Shown: positions 25,341 through 34,525 of the stretch, one piece after another
Position numbering within the stretch: the first letter of the stretch is position 1
Layout of the letters: every line of letters begins with the position of its first letter
Assembly: GCF_000716335.1 (NCBI RefSeq)
Contig: NZ_KL591018.1
Location: 1 to 64,000 of the forward strand
Source of the DNA: Streptomyces sp. NRRL S-118
GTDB lineage: Bacteria; Actinomycetota; Actinomycetes; Streptomycetales; Streptomycetaceae
DNA length: 64,000 bases
Direction: 5' to 3'
Translations under genes and position numbers: made by a program
The notes under the pieces: generated by a model
What the model saw: the letters and a program-made list of their open reading frames with translations, nothing else
Databases searched by the model: none
What the model was told of the DNA's origin: nothing

Positions 25341-27281
25341 GTGGTTCCGGCGGACGAGTCTGTGGGTGCGCCGCCTTGGCAGGTGCTGGCCGACACGCTT
25401 CTGCAGCGTGAAGCACTGGTCTGCCGTGTCGGTGAAGGGCTCGTGCCCCGCGATTTCGCCGGGCTCTACGTCGCACACGAGGACCTGGACCGGGTGCTGC
25501 GCACGCTTCCCGGGCTCAACGGCCCCGACGCCTCAGTCTCGCGTGAGGTGCGTGAGAAGCTCGCGCCCGAACTCGCCGCCGCCAGGGCGCTGTTCACCGA
25601 GTCGCTGACCGGTGACGACGCGTTCGCCGTGCTCGTACGCCGGGCGGGACTGACGCCGGGCGAAGCGGAGTTGCTCGCGGTGGTGTGTGCGGTGGACATG
25701 TCCCCGGCGCGGATGAAACTGGTGTCCTACGTACAGGACAGTGTGCAGTTGCCGCGGCTGACCCTGTCGACGGTGGCCCGCATGTTCGGCTCGGTGGACG
25801 CGGCGGCGCACGGCTCCCGTCCGGTCACCGCGTTCCTCGTCGACATCGGTGCGGAGGGGCCGTGGGGCAACCGGATGCTCGCTCCCGCCGGCCGGGTGAT
25901 CTGGGCGCTGACCGGTGACGGCACGGCCGATCCCGGACTGCCGCCCGGAACGCGTCGTGTACCGGGCGGCGCTCTCCCGGCGGCCGCGCCCGAGCTGCTG
26001 CTGGTGTCCGGACCGGACGAGGCCAGCCGGTTACGCGCGGTCGCCGGCCACCGACCGGGACAGGGCATGCTGATCAGCTCTGTGCCGTCCGGCCCGACGG
26101 CCTGGCAGGCGCTGGTACGGGAGGCCACCGTCGAGGGACTGGCCGTCGTGCTGGAACTGGCCGGGCCACCGGACGGGGAGGTACGCGACCGCGTCGACCG
26201 TGCCGACCACCTGACCTGGGTGCTGAGTTCCGGCACGGAGCTGCCCCTGGACCTGCTGCCGCGCCGAGGCTTCACCGAGCTGCGCGTCGACTCGGGGATG
26301 GCGGACGCGCCGGACTGGGCGGCCGCGTTCGGAACCGGACCGGCCACGGGTGTACGGCTGACCCGCGACCAGCTCGACCTGGTGGCCGCCGCGGCCGGAG
26401 GGCGGATCTCGCACCTGTCGGCCGGCATCCGCCGTCTCGCCGGCGGTCATCTGGACCGGCTCGCGGTCCGGGTGAGCCCGCAGCGCGGGTGGGCGGATCT
26501 CGTGCTGCCGGCCGACCAGACCAGCAGGCTGCGCGAGATCGTGACACGGCACCGGCAGCGGTCCCTCGTCTACCAGGAGTGGGGTTTCTCGCCGCTCCCG
26601 TCCACGGGCGTGGTCGCCCTGTTCTCCGGACCGTCCGGCACCGGAAAGACGCTGGCCGCCGAGATCATCGCGGGTGAGCTGCAGCTGGATCTGTACAAGG
26701 TCAACCTGTCCTCGGTGGTCAGCAAGTACATCGGGGAGACCGAGAAGAACCTGGAGCGCATCTTCGGCGCGGCGGCCGCGGGGGACCTGGTCCTGTTCTT
26801 CGACGAGGCCGACGCACTGTTCGGCAAGCGGTCCGAGGTGAGCGACTCGCACGATCGCTACGCGAACATCGAGGTGGCCTACCTGCTGCAGCGGCTTGAG
26901 TCGTACGACGGCATCGTCGTCCTGGCGACGAATCTGCAGCGCAACATCGACGACGCCTTCCTGCGGCGCATCTCGGTGGCGGTCGGCTTCGAAGCACCCG
27001 ACGAGGTCGACCGCCGGCGCATCTGGGAACGGGCGTTCCCGGGCCCGGCCCCGGTCTCGGAGCTGGACCTGGACTTCCTGGCGAGGCAGTTCCGGATCAC
27101 CGGTGGCATCATCCGCAACGCCGCACTGGGAGCCGCGTTCCGGGCGGCGGGCGACGACGGACCGATCACGATGGAGCGGGTCGTCCTCGCACTCCGCAGG
27201 GAGTTCCAGAAGATCGGCCGGTTGTGCACCGAGGCGGAGTTCGGACAGTACTTCGACCTGGTGGGCGCCGAACACGAGTGA
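25341..27281 (+). CDS. Injection-system AAA+ ATPase (Afp15-like)
   Basis: 646 residues. The N-terminal 400 residues are a system-specific helical region. The AAA+ module has Walker A FSGPSGTGKTLAAEI near 428-442, Walker B LVLFFDEADALFGKR near 482-496, sensor 1 VVLATNLQRNIDDAF and arginine finger FLRRIS. Every extracellular-type CIS cluster encodes such an ATPase; its role, probably in assembly or sheath maturation, is not settled. The GTG at 25341 has AGGGG almost touching it, so the GTG at 25362 is an alternative. First gene of the rightward CIS operon, followed after 15 bp by the terminator protein. Confidence 0.9.
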   Translation: MVPADESVGAPPWQVLADTLLQREALVCRVGEGLVPRDFAGLYVAHEDLDRVLRTLPGLNGPDASVSREVREKLAPELAAARALFTESLTGDDAFAVLVRRAGLTPGEAELLAVVCAVDMSPARMKLVSYVQDSVQLPRLTLSTVARMFGSVDAAAHGSRPVTAFLVDIGAEGPWGNRMLAPAGRVIWALTGDGTADPGLPPGTRRVPGGALPAAAPELLLVSGPDEASRLRAVAGHRPGQGMLISSVPSGPTAWQALVREATVEGLAVVLELAGPPDGEVRDRVDRADHLTWVLSSGTELPLDLLPRRGFTELRVDSGMADAPDWAAAFGTGPATGVRLTRDQLDLVAAAAGGRISHLSAGIRRLAGGHLDRLAVRVSPQRGWADLVLPADQTSRLREIVTRHRQRSLVYQEWGFSPLPSTGVVALFSGPSGTGKTLAAEIIAGELQLDLYKVNLSSVVSKYIGETEKNLERIFGAAAAGDLVLFFDEADALFGKRSEVSDSHDRYANIEVAYLLQRLESYDGIVVLATNLQRNIDDAFLRRISVAVGFEAPDEVDRRRIWERAFPGPAPVSELDLDFLARQFRITGGIIRNAALGAAFRAAGDDGPITMERVVLALRREFQKIGRLCTEAEFGQYFDLVGAEHE

Positions 27282-27296
27282 GGGGCGGGAATTCCG

Positions 27297-27932
27297 TTGC
27301 TTGACCTTCTCGACAGGGCCCTGGAGTCGTTCCTCCGGGCCGAGGTGCCCCTCGGCAGGGACATCGCGATCGCGTTCGACGCGCCGGACCGTGACTGGGC
27401 GGCGCGGACGTCGGGGAGACCGACGGTCAACCTCTATCTGTGGGACGTACGCCGCAACCTCGAGCAGCGTGAGGGCGGGATGGACATGGTGGTCGACGCC
27501 GAGGGGCGCAAGCACCGGCGCCGCCCGCTGCCGAGGGTCGACTGCCGATATCTGATCACGGCCTTCACCAGTGATGTGCGCGACGAACACTCCCTGCTCG
27601 GACGGGTGTTGTCGGCGCTGCTGCTGCACGGCGAGATCGGCGCCGGTCATCTGCCCGACGGGCTGTCGGAGCTGCGACCGCTTCCGTCCGTGCAGGTCGC
27701 GGCCGGCGACGGACGTGACAACTCGGACTTCTGGTCCGCCCTCGGAGGCCAGCTCAAGCCCGGACTCGATGTGCTGGTCACCGCCACCGTCGACGCCGCC
27801 GTGCTGGTGGAGGCCGCTCATGACGTACACCGTTACGTGATGCGCACCCACACGATGCCGGACCGCGCACTGGTCGGTGAACGCGAACTGGCCGCCGGGC
27901 ATGCGGAGGAGGCCGGCGCGCAAGGGGAGTGA
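27297..27932 (+). CDS. DUF4255 tail terminator/cap protein (Afp16-like)
   Basis: 211-residue DUF4255 protein, the family that caps the distal end of the tube and sheath in contractile injection systems. Typical features are FLRAEVPLGRDIAIAFDAPDR at the N-terminus, VNLYLWDVRRNLEQRE, and a C-terminal half that packs against the last sheath ring (RYLITAFTSDVRDEHSLLGRVL). A TTG start with GGGGCGGG upstream fits the conserved beginning LLDLLDRALESFL; no ATG or GTG is available nearby. Its position directly after the AAA+ gene matches other CIS loci. Confidence 0.9.
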   Translation: MLDLLDRALESFLRAEVPLGRDIAIAFDAPDRDWAARTSGRPTVNLYLWDVRRNLEQREGGMDMVVDAEGRKHRRRPLPRVDCRYLITAFTSDVRDEHSLLGRVLSALLLHGEIGAGHLPDGLSELRPLPSVQVAAGDGRDNSDFWSALGGQLKPGLDVLVTATVDAAVLVEAAHDVHRYVMRTHTMPDRALVGERELAAGHAEEAGAQGE

Positions 27933-28034
27933 TCAGGCACCCCTGGGGCGCGTGGCGGTGCGGATGCGCAACTTTCGTGGATCCGGCCACCAGAACCTCT
28001 GCGAAGCGGATGTGATGACGGTCATACTGACCCG

Positions 28035-31000
28035 GTGCCGGTTGGTCGCCGCTTGTCGTCAGCGCCTGAGCGTGTCGCAGATGTGCGACCGACAGGTGCC
28101 GACGTGCGTGCCACCGCCGCGCCGGTCGTCTCGATGCGGGCGGTGAGCGGCCTGTTCACGCGCGGTGCGTCCGCTCAGCCGGCCGGGGCCGTGCTGCCGG
28201 CCGCCGGCGGCAACGCCATGTTCGCGCGGCTGCTGGCAACCGCGGACACGGCGCCGCAGACAGGAGCCGACGTCGCGGAGCGGATCAACGCCCTCAGGGG
28301 TGGCGGCAATCCGCTGCCCGCCGCATTACGGGCCGATGTGGAGGGCCGGTTCGGGCAGCCGTTGGGAGACGTGCGGGTGCACGACGACGGCGAGGCGGCC
28401 GCGTTGGCGACGCGGTTGGGGGCCCGTGCGTTCACCAGCGGTCAGGACATCTTCTTCAACACCGGCGAGTACCGACCGTCTACGCCCGACGGGTACGAGC
28501 TTCTGACACATGAACTGACGCATACGCTGCAGCAGTCCACGGGGGCGGTGCAGGGGCGGGCGGCCGCGCCGGGGCTGCTGGTCAGCGAACCGCAGGACCG
28601 TGACGAGCAGGTCGCGTACGCCACTGCGCGCCGGTTGCGGGCCGAGTGGGAGTCGGGGGACGCAGGTCCACGGCCGCATGGAGCGCCGGGTCACCACGCC
28701 ACCGCGGCCGGCCGGGCCGATCCCCCGGGTCCGGCGGCTCCCGTGGTCCAGCGGGCGGCCGAAAGTCCGGTGGAGGCGGCACGGGACGGCGCGGGCGAGA
28801 CGTCCCTCCTCGACGACCTGGTACCGGACTTCATCCTGGACGGTGTGAAGGCGGCGGTGTCCGCGATCCCCGGCTACACGATGCTCACCCAGGTCATCGG
28901 CACGGACCCGATCACCCACCGTCCCGTGCGGGCAGGCGCCGAGGAACTGGTCGAGTCGGTACTGACCTTCGGCCCCTTCGGTGAGGCGACCGGGCGGCTG
29001 CTGCGCGGCATCGACGTCATCGACGATGTGCTCGACGCCGTGCAGACGCGGCTCACGGCGCACCATCTGACGCTGAACAGAATCGTCGACGAGATCGGGA
29101 AGGCCTGGGACGAACTGTCGGTCACAGCCGGCATCGACGGCAACGTGGCGACCGTTCGGCGGCACGTCGACGCCCTTCTCGCCGATGCGCGTGCCGCGGT
29201 CTCCGAACTGGTCGACCAGGTCATCCAGGTGGTGCGATCGGTCGTCGCCGAGGTGGCCGAACCACTGCTGCAGCGGCCGGAGGTACGGCCGGTGTGGGAG
29301 CTGGCCAAGAAGGTGTTGCACCACGACCCGTTGCACGGAACCCCGGTCACGGCCCCGACCGTGGAGATCCTGGCCGACTTCCTGAAGCTCATCGGCAGGG
29401 AACAGACGCTCGAGCAGCTGCGCGAGCGTGGCACCCTGCAGCAGGCGGCCGACTGGCTCGACACACAGTTCGCCACGTTCGCCGGTGTCAAGGACGAGCT
29501 GGTCCAGCTGTTCACCGACGCCTGGCAAGCGATCCAGCCGCAGAATCTGCCGCGGCTCCTGGACACACTGCCGGGTCTGGCCGCGCGGGCCGTCGCGCTG
29601 GTGCGGCGGATCGCGGCCTTCGCCGCCACGATCATGGGCAAGGCCCTGGAGCTGGTGAAGCAGTCGCTGCTCGGACCGCTGAGCGAGCGGGCCCGGCACA
29701 TCACGGGATTCCCGCTGCTCACCGTGGTCATCGGCCAGGACCCGTTCACCGGGCAGCGGGTCCCGCGTACCGCGGAGAACCTGATCCGTGGCTTCGTGAC
29801 GCTGCTGCCGGGCGGCGACGCCACCTACGACCAGCTCGCCGAATCGGGGGTCATCGGCCAGGCGGCGGCCCGGATCGAGGGCGAGATGGGCAGGCTCGGC
29901 ATCTCCGCCGACCTGGTCGTCACCACCTTCCGCGGCATCTGGGACAGCCTGTCACTGGACGACCTGCTCGACCCGGTCGGCGCGTTCCAGCGGATCCTGC
30001 GGCAGTTCGGCGAGCCGGTGTCCCGTCTCGTCGAGTTCGCCGGTGTGGTGCTCGAAGTCGTGGTGACGCTGATCATCAAACTGATGAACTTCCCGTCCGA
30101 CCTGGTCGGCGACATCATCGGCAATGCCATGTCCGCCATCGAGGACATCAAGCGCGACCCGGTGCGGTTCCTGCTGAACATGCTCCAGGCATTGAAGACC
30201 GGGTTCCTGGGCTTCCTCGACGGCATCGGCACGTATCTGCTCCAGGGCCTGAGCAGCTGGCTGCTGCGGGGCCTGGGGCAGCTGGGCATCACCCTGCCGA
30301 GGGAGCTCACCCCGGGGGCTGTCCTGGACCTGGCGATGCAGGTGCTCGGCGTCGGGGCGGAGACGCTGTGGCAGAAGCTGGGCGAGCGCATCGGCCCGGA
30401 GCGGGTGGCCCAGCTGCGCGCCGGCATCGACCACCTCACCGGGGCGTGGGCGTTCCTCAAGGACGTCCGCGAGCGCGGTGTGGCGGCGGTCTACGAGTAC
30501 GTCGCCGACAAGCTCAGCGGCCTGTGGGACACGGTGCTGCGGATGGCGACCGACTGGATCATGACCCAGGTCGTCCAGCGCGCCACCGCCAAGCTGGTCT
30601 CCATGCTGGACCCGACCGGCGTGATGGCGGTCGTCAACAGCTGCGTCGCTTTCTTCAACGCGGTCCAGTCGGCGATCGAGTACGTCCGTGACATCCTCCG
30701 GATCGTCGAGCAGTACACCCGGACCATCGCCCAGGTGGCCCGCGGCGACATCCAGCCCGGCGCGGACAGGGTCACCCGCGGCCTGGCGGACGCGGTCCCG
30801 ATCGCCATCGGCTTCCTGGCCAACCAGGTCGGCATCGGCAACGTCCCGGAGAAGGTCGTCGACATCATCAAGGGCCTCCGGGAACTGGTGGACCAGGCGC
30901 TGGACTGGCTGTTCGACCAGGCGATGCGGCTGGGGGCGGCGGCGCTGAACGCGTTGGGCGGCAGCGGTGCGCAGCCCACGGACCAGGCGGATGCCGCCGG

Positions 31001-31910
31001 CCCGGCCGACATTCCCGAACAGACGTTCCACTTCGAACTGGAGGGGCACCAGCACACCCTTTTCGGCCGGGTAACCAACGGCAGGCTCATCCTGGAGATG
31101 TCCTCCCCCACCCGGGAAACGCTCCTGGCGAAGATCGATGCCGGCGTCCAGCACCCCCACATCGCCGGGAACCAGCGGGTGCAAAACAAGCTGAAGGAGA
31201 TCCGCAAGCACGTCGACGCCCAGGAAGGAGCCGAGCTCGATGCCCGCCGGTCGATCGACCACGGCGACGAAGGCGCCATACGGCGCGGTCACGAAGACAT
31301 GGCTCGCGTGCGAAGGCGCCTGGAGGCCGTGGCCGCCGAACTCAAAAAGATCGGCAAGGAGTTCGACGTCCGCGTGTTGCGGGACGATCCGGAAGTGGTC
31401 AACGGGAAAATCCCGGACGATATCGACATCCGCGCGTACTACTACGGCCGCGTCAACCGATACGAGTCGCGACGTGCTGACTACACCGACCAGATGGTGG
31501 AGTGGAAGAAGGTCTACACCAAGGAAGCGGCCGAGGATCCCGTGCTTGCCAGCCACCGCAACTCGTACATGTGCCTGGGGATGGACCACGAGAAACCGAT
31601 CCCGCACCTGGTCAGCGGCGCGACTTTCACCGACCCCGAGAGCAAGCGGAAGTACGTCGCGGTCGAGATCCAGGTCGAGCACAAGTACGAGGTGGTCGAG
31701 CACTGGAACAACGGTGACCCATCGCACACCGCCAACACTAACGCGGGCAGGAACTCCAACCAGCAGGCCCGCACGCAATGGAACAACTGGGATGACAACC
31801 TGACCGGCATGTGCCGGGAGTGCAACAGCAAGAAGGAAAAGGCACGCCAGGCAGCCGGTGGCCTGGGTTACCAACGTGATGTCCTCACCGGCTTCTTCGG
31901 CCGGTCGTAG
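28035..31910 (+). CDS. DUF4157-helical-HNH protein: candidate tape measure/nuclease effector
   Basis: 1291 residues in three parts. (1) Residues about 85-170 are a DUF4157 eCIS-core domain with a zinc-protease-like HELTH (His159-Glu160, His163). (2) Residues about 255-985 are almost entirely predicted amphipathic helix and contain an internal duplication: IPGYTMLTQVIGTDPITHRP near 276 and ITGFPLLTVVIGQDPFTGQR near 556. (3) The C-terminal 120 residues resemble an HNH/endonuclease VII fold with VEHKYEVVEHW (His1216), DDNLTGMCRECNSKKE (Cys1260, Cys1263, Asn1264). GTG start. The position between cap and sheath and the absence of another long helical protein suggest a tape measure, while the HNH end suggests a DNA-degrading effector. 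No immunity gene is adjacent. Confidence 0.82.
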   Translation: MPVGRRLSSAPERVADVRPTGADVRATAAPVVSMRAVSGLFTRGASAQPAGAVLPAAGGNAMFARLLATADTAPQTGADVAERINALRGGGNPLPAALRADVEGRFGQPLGDVRVHDDGEAAALATRLGARAFTSGQDIFFNTGEYRPSTPDGYELLTHELTHTLQQSTGAVQGRAAAPGLLVSEPQDRDEQVAYATARRLRAEWESGDAGPRPHGAPGHHATAAGRADPPGPAAPVVQRAAESPVEAARDGAGETSLLDDLVPDFILDGVKAAVSAIPGYTMLTQVIGTDPITHRPVRAGAEELVESVLTFGPFGEATGRLLRGIDVIDDVLDAVQTRLTAHHLTLNRIVDEIGKAWDELSVTAGIDGNVATVRRHVDALLADARAAVSELVDQVIQVVRSVVAEVAEPLLQRPEVRPVWELAKKVLHHDPLHGTPVTAPTVEILADFLKLIGREQTLEQLRERGTLQQAADWLDTQFATFAGVKDELVQLFTDAWQAIQPQNLPRLLDTLPGLAARAVALVRRIAAFAATIMGKALELVKQSLLGPLSERARHITGFPLLTVVIGQDPFTGQRVPRTAENLIRGFVTLLPGGDATYDQLAESGVIGQAAARIEGEMGRLGISADLVVTTFRGIWDSLSLDDLLDPVGAFQRILRQFGEPVSRLVEFAGVVLEVVVTLIIKLMNFPSDLVGDIIGNAMSAIEDIKRDPVRFLLNMLQALKTGFLGFLDGIGTYLLQGLSSWLLRGLGQLGITLPRELTPGAVLDLAMQVLGVGAETLWQKLGERIGPERVAQLRAGIDHLTGAWAFLKDVRERGVAAVYEYVADKLSGLWDTVLRMATDWIMTQVVQRATAKLVSMLDPTGVMAVVNSCVAFFNAVQSAIEYVRDILRIVEQYTRTIAQVARGDIQPGADRVTRGLADAVPIAIGFLANQVGIGNVPEKVVDIIKGLRELVDQALDWLFDQAMRLGAAALNALGGSGAQPTDQADAAGPADIPEQTFHFELEGHQHTLFGRVTNGRLILEMSSPTRETLLAKIDAGVQHPHIAGNQRVQNKLKEIRKHVDAQEGAELDARRSIDHGDEGAIRRGHEDMARVRRRLEAVAAELKKIGKEFDVRVLRDDPEVVNGKIPDDIDIRAYYYGRVNRYESRRADYTDQMVEWKKVYTKEAAEDPVLASHRNSYMCLGMDHEKPIPHLVSGATFTDPESKRKYVAVEIQVEHKYEVVEHWNNGDPSHTANTNAGRNSNQQARTQWNNWDDNLTGMCRECNSKKEKARQAAGGLGYQRDVLTGFFGRS

Positions 31911-31936
31911 CCAGGACCGAGAACAGGAGCAAACGT

Positions 31937-33529
31937 ATGGTAGTGGGGGGTGCCCCCGGCGTTTACGTCGAGGAGCAGGTCAGCGGCTCCATGCCGCTAC
32001 AAGGCGTCGGCACCGCCGTCGCCGCGTTCGTCGGGTTCACCGAGAAGTACGACAGGAAGAACGGTGATTCCACCGATCCCGAGGGCGTCAAGCCGCAGCT
32101 GGTGACCAGCTGGCCGCAGTACGAGCGGGTCTATGGGAGCTTCGCGCCGGACATCGTGCTGCCGCACGCCGTGAAGGGCTTCTTCGAGAACGGCGGGAGC
32201 AGCTGCTACATCGTCCGTATCCCCACCGGCGCCGACACCCCCGCCCCGCGTCGCGCGTTGCCTGCCGTCGGGCGTCCGGAGGCGGAGTCGTTGGTGGTGG
32301 AGGCACTGGACGCCACCGCCGCCCTGGAAGTCGTCGTGGAGACCGAGCCCCCGGCCGAGGGCGCGGCGCAGGAGTTCACCGTCAAGGTGGTGCGTGGCGG
32401 CACGATCGAGGAGCACTTCCCCAACCTCAGCCTCGGCAAGGGCAACCAGAACGCCGGCAGGGTCATCAACGACGGGTCCGAACTCATTCGCGTCGAGACA
32501 CGCAGCATCCCCGGCCTCTCCTCCGCCGAGCGCATCCCGGCCCCGGGTGTGTACGTCATCGAGCCGAGCGCGTCCGCCGCTCCCGCCGCCATCACCGCCA
32601 CCCCCGCGGATCTCGCGGGTTCGGAGACGACGCGTACCGGGTACGAGGGCCTCGCCATCGCCGAGGACGTGTCCATCGTGGCGATCCCCGACCTCATCAC
32701 GGTGTGCCGCCGGCCCGACGGAACCGTCGACGAAGAGAAGTATCTCGCCGCGCAGCGCAAGCTGGTCGACTGGTGCGAGCTGCGGCGGAGCATGATGGCG
32801 ATCCTCGACTCGCCCCCCGGCCTCAACGCCCAACAGGCGCTGGGGTGGCGTGAACGGCTGGGTGTGGACAGCGCGTTCGGAGCCGCCTACTACCCGCACG
32901 TCGTCGTGGCCAACCCCAAGGCGCGGCCCGGCGCCACCAACGGTGAGCGATTCCTCACGCTCCCGCCGAGCGGCCACATCGCCGGCGTCTGGGCACGCAC
33001 CGACGGCGCCCGGGGCGTGTGGAAGGCCCCCGCCAACGAGGTCATCCGGGGCATCGCCCGGCTGGAGACCGAGGTGACGACGGGTGAGCAGGACAAACTG
33101 AACCCGAAGCAGGTCAACTGCCTGCGTTCGTTCGGCGCCAACGGCCTGCGCATCTGGGGCGCCCGCACCCTGGCCTCGCAGGACCAGAGCTGGCGCTACA
33201 TCAATGTGCGACGGCTCTTCATCTACATCGAGGAGACCATCCGCCTGGGGACCCAGTGGGTGGTGTTCGAGCCCAACGACGCCGACCTGTGGGGCCGGGT
33301 CAACCGCACCATCGGCGCGTTCCTGCACAACCTCTGGATGCGCGGCGCACTCGTCGGCTCCACCCCGGAGCAGGCCTTCTTCGTCCTGTGCAACGACACC
33401 AACAACCCGCAGAGCTCCATCGACGAGGGCAAGCTGATCGTCGACGTGGGAGTCGCGCCGGTCAAGCCCGCCGAGTACGTGATCTTCCGGATCAGCCAGT
33501 GGCAGGGCGGCGCCACCACCAGTGAATGA
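31937..33529 (+). CDS. Contractile tail sheath protein
   Basis: 530 residues. It has the typical sheath N-terminus (GAPGVYVEEQVSGSMPLQGVGT, FVGFTEK) and the conserved C-terminal interlocking domain (INVRRLFIYIEETIRLGTQW, FEPNDADLWGRVNRTIGAFL, LWMRGALVGSTPEQAFFV). The less conserved middle (about residues 95-250) forms the outer surface. Sheath rings surround the tube and contract to drive it forward. A strong ribosome site (AGGAG, 8 nt) precedes the ATG. A single sheath gene is present, as in Streptomyces-type systems, where Photorhabdus Pvc/Serratia Afp loci have three. Confidence 0.97.
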   Translation: MVVGGAPGVYVEEQVSGSMPLQGVGTAVAAFVGFTEKYDRKNGDSTDPEGVKPQLVTSWPQYERVYGSFAPDIVLPHAVKGFFENGGSSCYIVRIPTGADTPAPRRALPAVGRPEAESLVVEALDATAALEVVVETEPPAEGAAQEFTVKVVRGGTIEEHFPNLSLGKGNQNAGRVINDGSELIRVETRSIPGLSSAERIPAPGVYVIEPSASAAPAAITATPADLAGSETTRTGYEGLAIAEDVSIVAIPDLITVCRRPDGTVDEEKYLAAQRKLVDWCELRRSMMAILDSPPGLNAQQALGWRERLGVDSAFGAAYYPHVVVANPKARPGATNGERFLTLPPSGHIAGVWARTDGARGVWKAPANEVIRGIARLETEVTTGEQDKLNPKQVNCLRSFGANGLRIWGARTLASQDQSWRYINVRRLFIYIEETIRLGTQWVVFEPNDADLWGRVNRTIGAFLHNLWMRGALVGSTPEQAFFVLCNDTNNPQSSIDEGKLIVDVGVAPVKPAEYVIFRISQWQGGATTSE

Positions 33530-33570
33530 CATGACCGGCAGGCGGTTCCCAGTGGATGGAGGAAGAAGAC

Positions 33571-34005
33571 ATGCCTGATCTGCTCACCACGTTCACGTTC
33601 GTCCTTGAGATCGACAGCGTCGAGGTCGGCAGCTTCCGCAAGGTCTCCGGCATCGAGTCCGAGACCGAGACCATCGAGTACAAGGAGGTCAACCAGGACG
33701 GCAAGATGATCATCCGGAAGCACCCGGGCGCGATGAAGTGGTCCGACATCACCCTGGAGCGGCGGATCGACGTCTCCCAGGTGCTGTGGAACTGGCGCAA
33801 GGAGATCATCCAGGGCGACGTCGACAAGGGCCGCCGCAACGGCGCCATCCTCGCGAAGGACTCCAAGGGCGAGACCGTCGCCCGCTGGGAGTTCGTCGCG
33901 GGCTGGCCGTCGAAGTGGACCGGCGCCGACTTCGACGCGGGCGCCAACGACATCGCCACCGAGAAGGTCGTCATCACCCACGAAGGCCTGGTCCGCGTCA
34001 AATGA
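33571..34005 (+). CDS. Inner tube protein 1
   Basis: 144-residue Hcp/gp19-like tube subunit (DUF4150/T4-like tail tube family). Diagnostic segments are TFTFVLEIDSVEVGSFRKVSG, EYKEVNQDGKMIIRKHPG, LERRIDVSQVLWNW and WEFVAGWPSKWTGADFDAGA. It stacks as hexameric rings inside the sheath and may carry cargo. Start placed at the ATG after GGAGGAAG; a 5-residue longer in-frame form is possible. Its stop overlaps the next start (ATGA). Confidence 0.95.
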   Translation: MPDLLTTFTFVLEIDSVEVGSFRKVSGIESETETIEYKEVNQDGKMIIRKHPGAMKWSDITLERRIDVSQVLWNWRKEIIQGDVDKGRRNGAILAKDSKGETVARWEFVAGWPSKWTGADFDAGANDIATEKVVITHEGLVRVK

Positions 34006-34358
34006 GCCTGCACACCGAGTACCCCTTCACGCTGCCCAAGGGCTACGTCGACGAGGAAGGCACGCTGCACCGCACCGGCGTCATGCGGCTTGCCTGCGCC
34101 CGTGACGAGATCGAGCCGCTGCGCGACCCGCGCGTGAAGGAGAACGAGTCCTACGGCACTGTGATCGTGCTCGCCCGCGTGATCACCGAACTGGGCACGC
34201 TGCCCCGGGTGAACACAAGCGTGGTGGAGCGCATGTTCGCCAGCGACTTCGCCTACCTCCAGGACTTCTACCGTGTGATCAATTTCGGTGACGCATCGGT
34301 ACTGGAAGAGCTGGAGCCGGGCGCCCCTTTCCCCCGGGCATTGCTGGAGGCGGGCTAG
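34002..34358 (+). CDS. Small injection-system tail protein (phage tail assembly-like)
   Basis: 118 residues: MSLHTEYPFTLPKGYVDEEG, RTGVMRLACARDEIEPLRDP, YLTVIVLARVITELG-like core and FASDFAYLQDFYRVIN near the end. This is the small protein that follows the first tube gene in many eCIS loci and resembles phage T4-like tail assembly/chaperone proteins (gpG-like position). It is expected to act during assembly rather than in the finished particle. The ATGA overlap with the tube gene shows coupling. Confidence 0.8.
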   Translation: MSLHTEYPFTLPKGYVDEEGTLHRTGVMRLACARDEIEPLRDPRVKENESYGTVIVLARVITELGTLPRVNTSVVERMFASDFAYLQDFYRVINFGDASVLEELEPGAPFPRALLEAG

Positions 34359-34525
34359 GCAGGTACGCGGAGGACGAGCTCTGGCAGGAGATCACCTACC
34401 TGGCGTACCACCTGCACTGGAGCCTCGATGAGCTGCTCGCACTCGAACACGGCGACCGGATCCGGTTCCTCCGGCAGGTCGCCGCGCTCAACGAAAGGTC
34501 TTGGGAGGGGGTCATGAATGGGTAG
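34340..34525 (+). CDS. DUF6760-like small injection-system protein, start codon unclear
   Basis: The frame ending at TAG 34523-34525 encodes RYAEDELWQEITYLAYHLHW, then SLDELLALEHGDRIRFLRQVAALNE, matching the short protein (DUF6760-like) found between the first and second tube genes of actinobacterial eCIS loci. It is too short for most gene finders. No ATG, GTG or TTG precedes the conserved part in frame: the frame opens after a TGA at 34289 and offers only ATT (34340) or CTA (34355) near the expected start. Either a rare ATT start is used or translation re-initiates from the preceding stop at 34356. It overlaps the next gene by 8 nt. Confidence 0.65.
   Translation: MAGGGLGRYAEDELWQEITYLAYHLHWSLDELLALEHGDRIRFLRQVAALNERSWEGVMNG

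Noticed and set aside
26031..27923. 630-codon - strand open frame opposite the AAA+ and cap genes
   Set aside because: Antisense shadow; both + strand genes have complete conserved motifs.
29952..31874. 640-codon - strand open frame opposite the DUF4157-HNH gene
   Set aside because: Composition is the reverse-complement signature of a helical gene (Val/Asp/His rich), with no motif and no start signal.
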